Source of the DNA: Larimichthys crocea
Lineage: Eukaryota > Chordata > Actinopteri > Sciaenidae
DNA: 64,000 nucleotides
Reading direction: 5' to 3'
NCBI RefSeq assembly: GCF_000972845.2
Contig: NC_040017.1
Span: 20,780,742 to 20,844,741 of the forward strand
A model generated the notes under the pieces. The model saw nothing but the letters and a program-made list of their open reading frames with translations. It had not been told where the DNA came from and made no database searches. A program made the position numbers and the translations under genes. Shown in pieces: positions 63,984-64,000 of the stretch (its first letter is position 1; every line of letters begins with the position of its first letter).

Positions 63984-64000
63984 TTGCTCTTCTCTCACAG
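63984..64000 (+). promoter_or_regulatory. Splice acceptor of DPH1 intron 9 at the window edge
   Basis: TTGCTCTTCTCTCACAG is a polypyrimidine tract with a CAG acceptor ending on the last base. No Trp-Val-Gln coding exon is found between 61494 and here, so exon 10 is expected at the following base. Confidence 0.7.

Larger units (their letters stand above)
61494..64000 (+). other. DPH1 intron 9 (first 2507 bases; ends at window edge)
   Basis: Opens with donor GTGAGTAC. It contains the CG/CA repeat and purine tract near 62.7-62.9 kb and an (ATAAT)n-like run at 63260-63282. The last bases of the window, TTGCTCTTCTCTCACAG, form a strong pyrimidine tract plus AG acceptor, so the intron probably ends exactly at 64000. 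Confidence 0.8.

Noticed and set aside
1..64000. A second gene nested in the DPH1 introns, or a CRISPR, phage or operon-like system
   Set aside because: Both strands show only short chance frames, repeats and degraded mobile elements; nothing supports another gene or a prokaryotic-type system.

Overview
This is an AT-leaning, repeat-bearing vertebrate genomic window with spliced genes. It is most likely from a ray-finned (teleost, probably percomorph-type) fish: it carries tRNA-derived SINEs with the tail type common in such fish, an interspersed repeat typical of teleosts, LINE 3' ends with GGAT tails, and many CA/TG microsatellites. There are no bacterial-style operons, CRISPR arrays, stand-alone tRNA or rRNA genes.

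The one gene I can support is DPH1 (diphthamide biosynthesis subunit 1) on the + strand. I reconstructed nine coding exons by matching the protein family and checking GT/AG splice sites and phase: 15221-15272, 18239-18388, 29131-29194, 47948-48069, 51856-52010, 54438-54559, 57963-58031, 58662-58818 and 61393-61493. They join in frame into about 330 residues. The C-terminal part (about a quarter of the protein, including the third iron-sulphur cysteine) lies beyond the window. The last bases of the window form a splice acceptor, so exon 10 probably begins at the next base. Two introns are very large (10.7 kb and 18.8 kb).

Layout: 1-13.4 kb has no recognisable exon. It is intergenic or intronic to an unseen neighbour, with a CpG-richer zone near 12.0-13.1 kb. 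13.4-14.05 kb is simple-sequence AT-rich DNA. 14.12-15.08 kb is a minisatellite of about 26 units (37-bp unit) that stops roughly 145 bp before the DPH1 start codon. 15.08-15.22 kb is a TATA-less proximal promoter with an inverted CCAAT box and a CACGTG E-box. From there to the end is DPH1. Its introns hold two SINEs, a foldback (long inverted repeat) DNA element, a decayed LINE reverse-transcriptase fragment, several simple repeats, and a 10-N assembly gap flanked by near-identical copies of about 470 bp.

I did not find a novel multi-gene system. The most interesting signals are the minisatellite abutting the promoter, the foldback element, the gap-flanking duplication, the (TG)n tract just after the exon 5 donor, and candidate regulatory blocks in the oversized introns.
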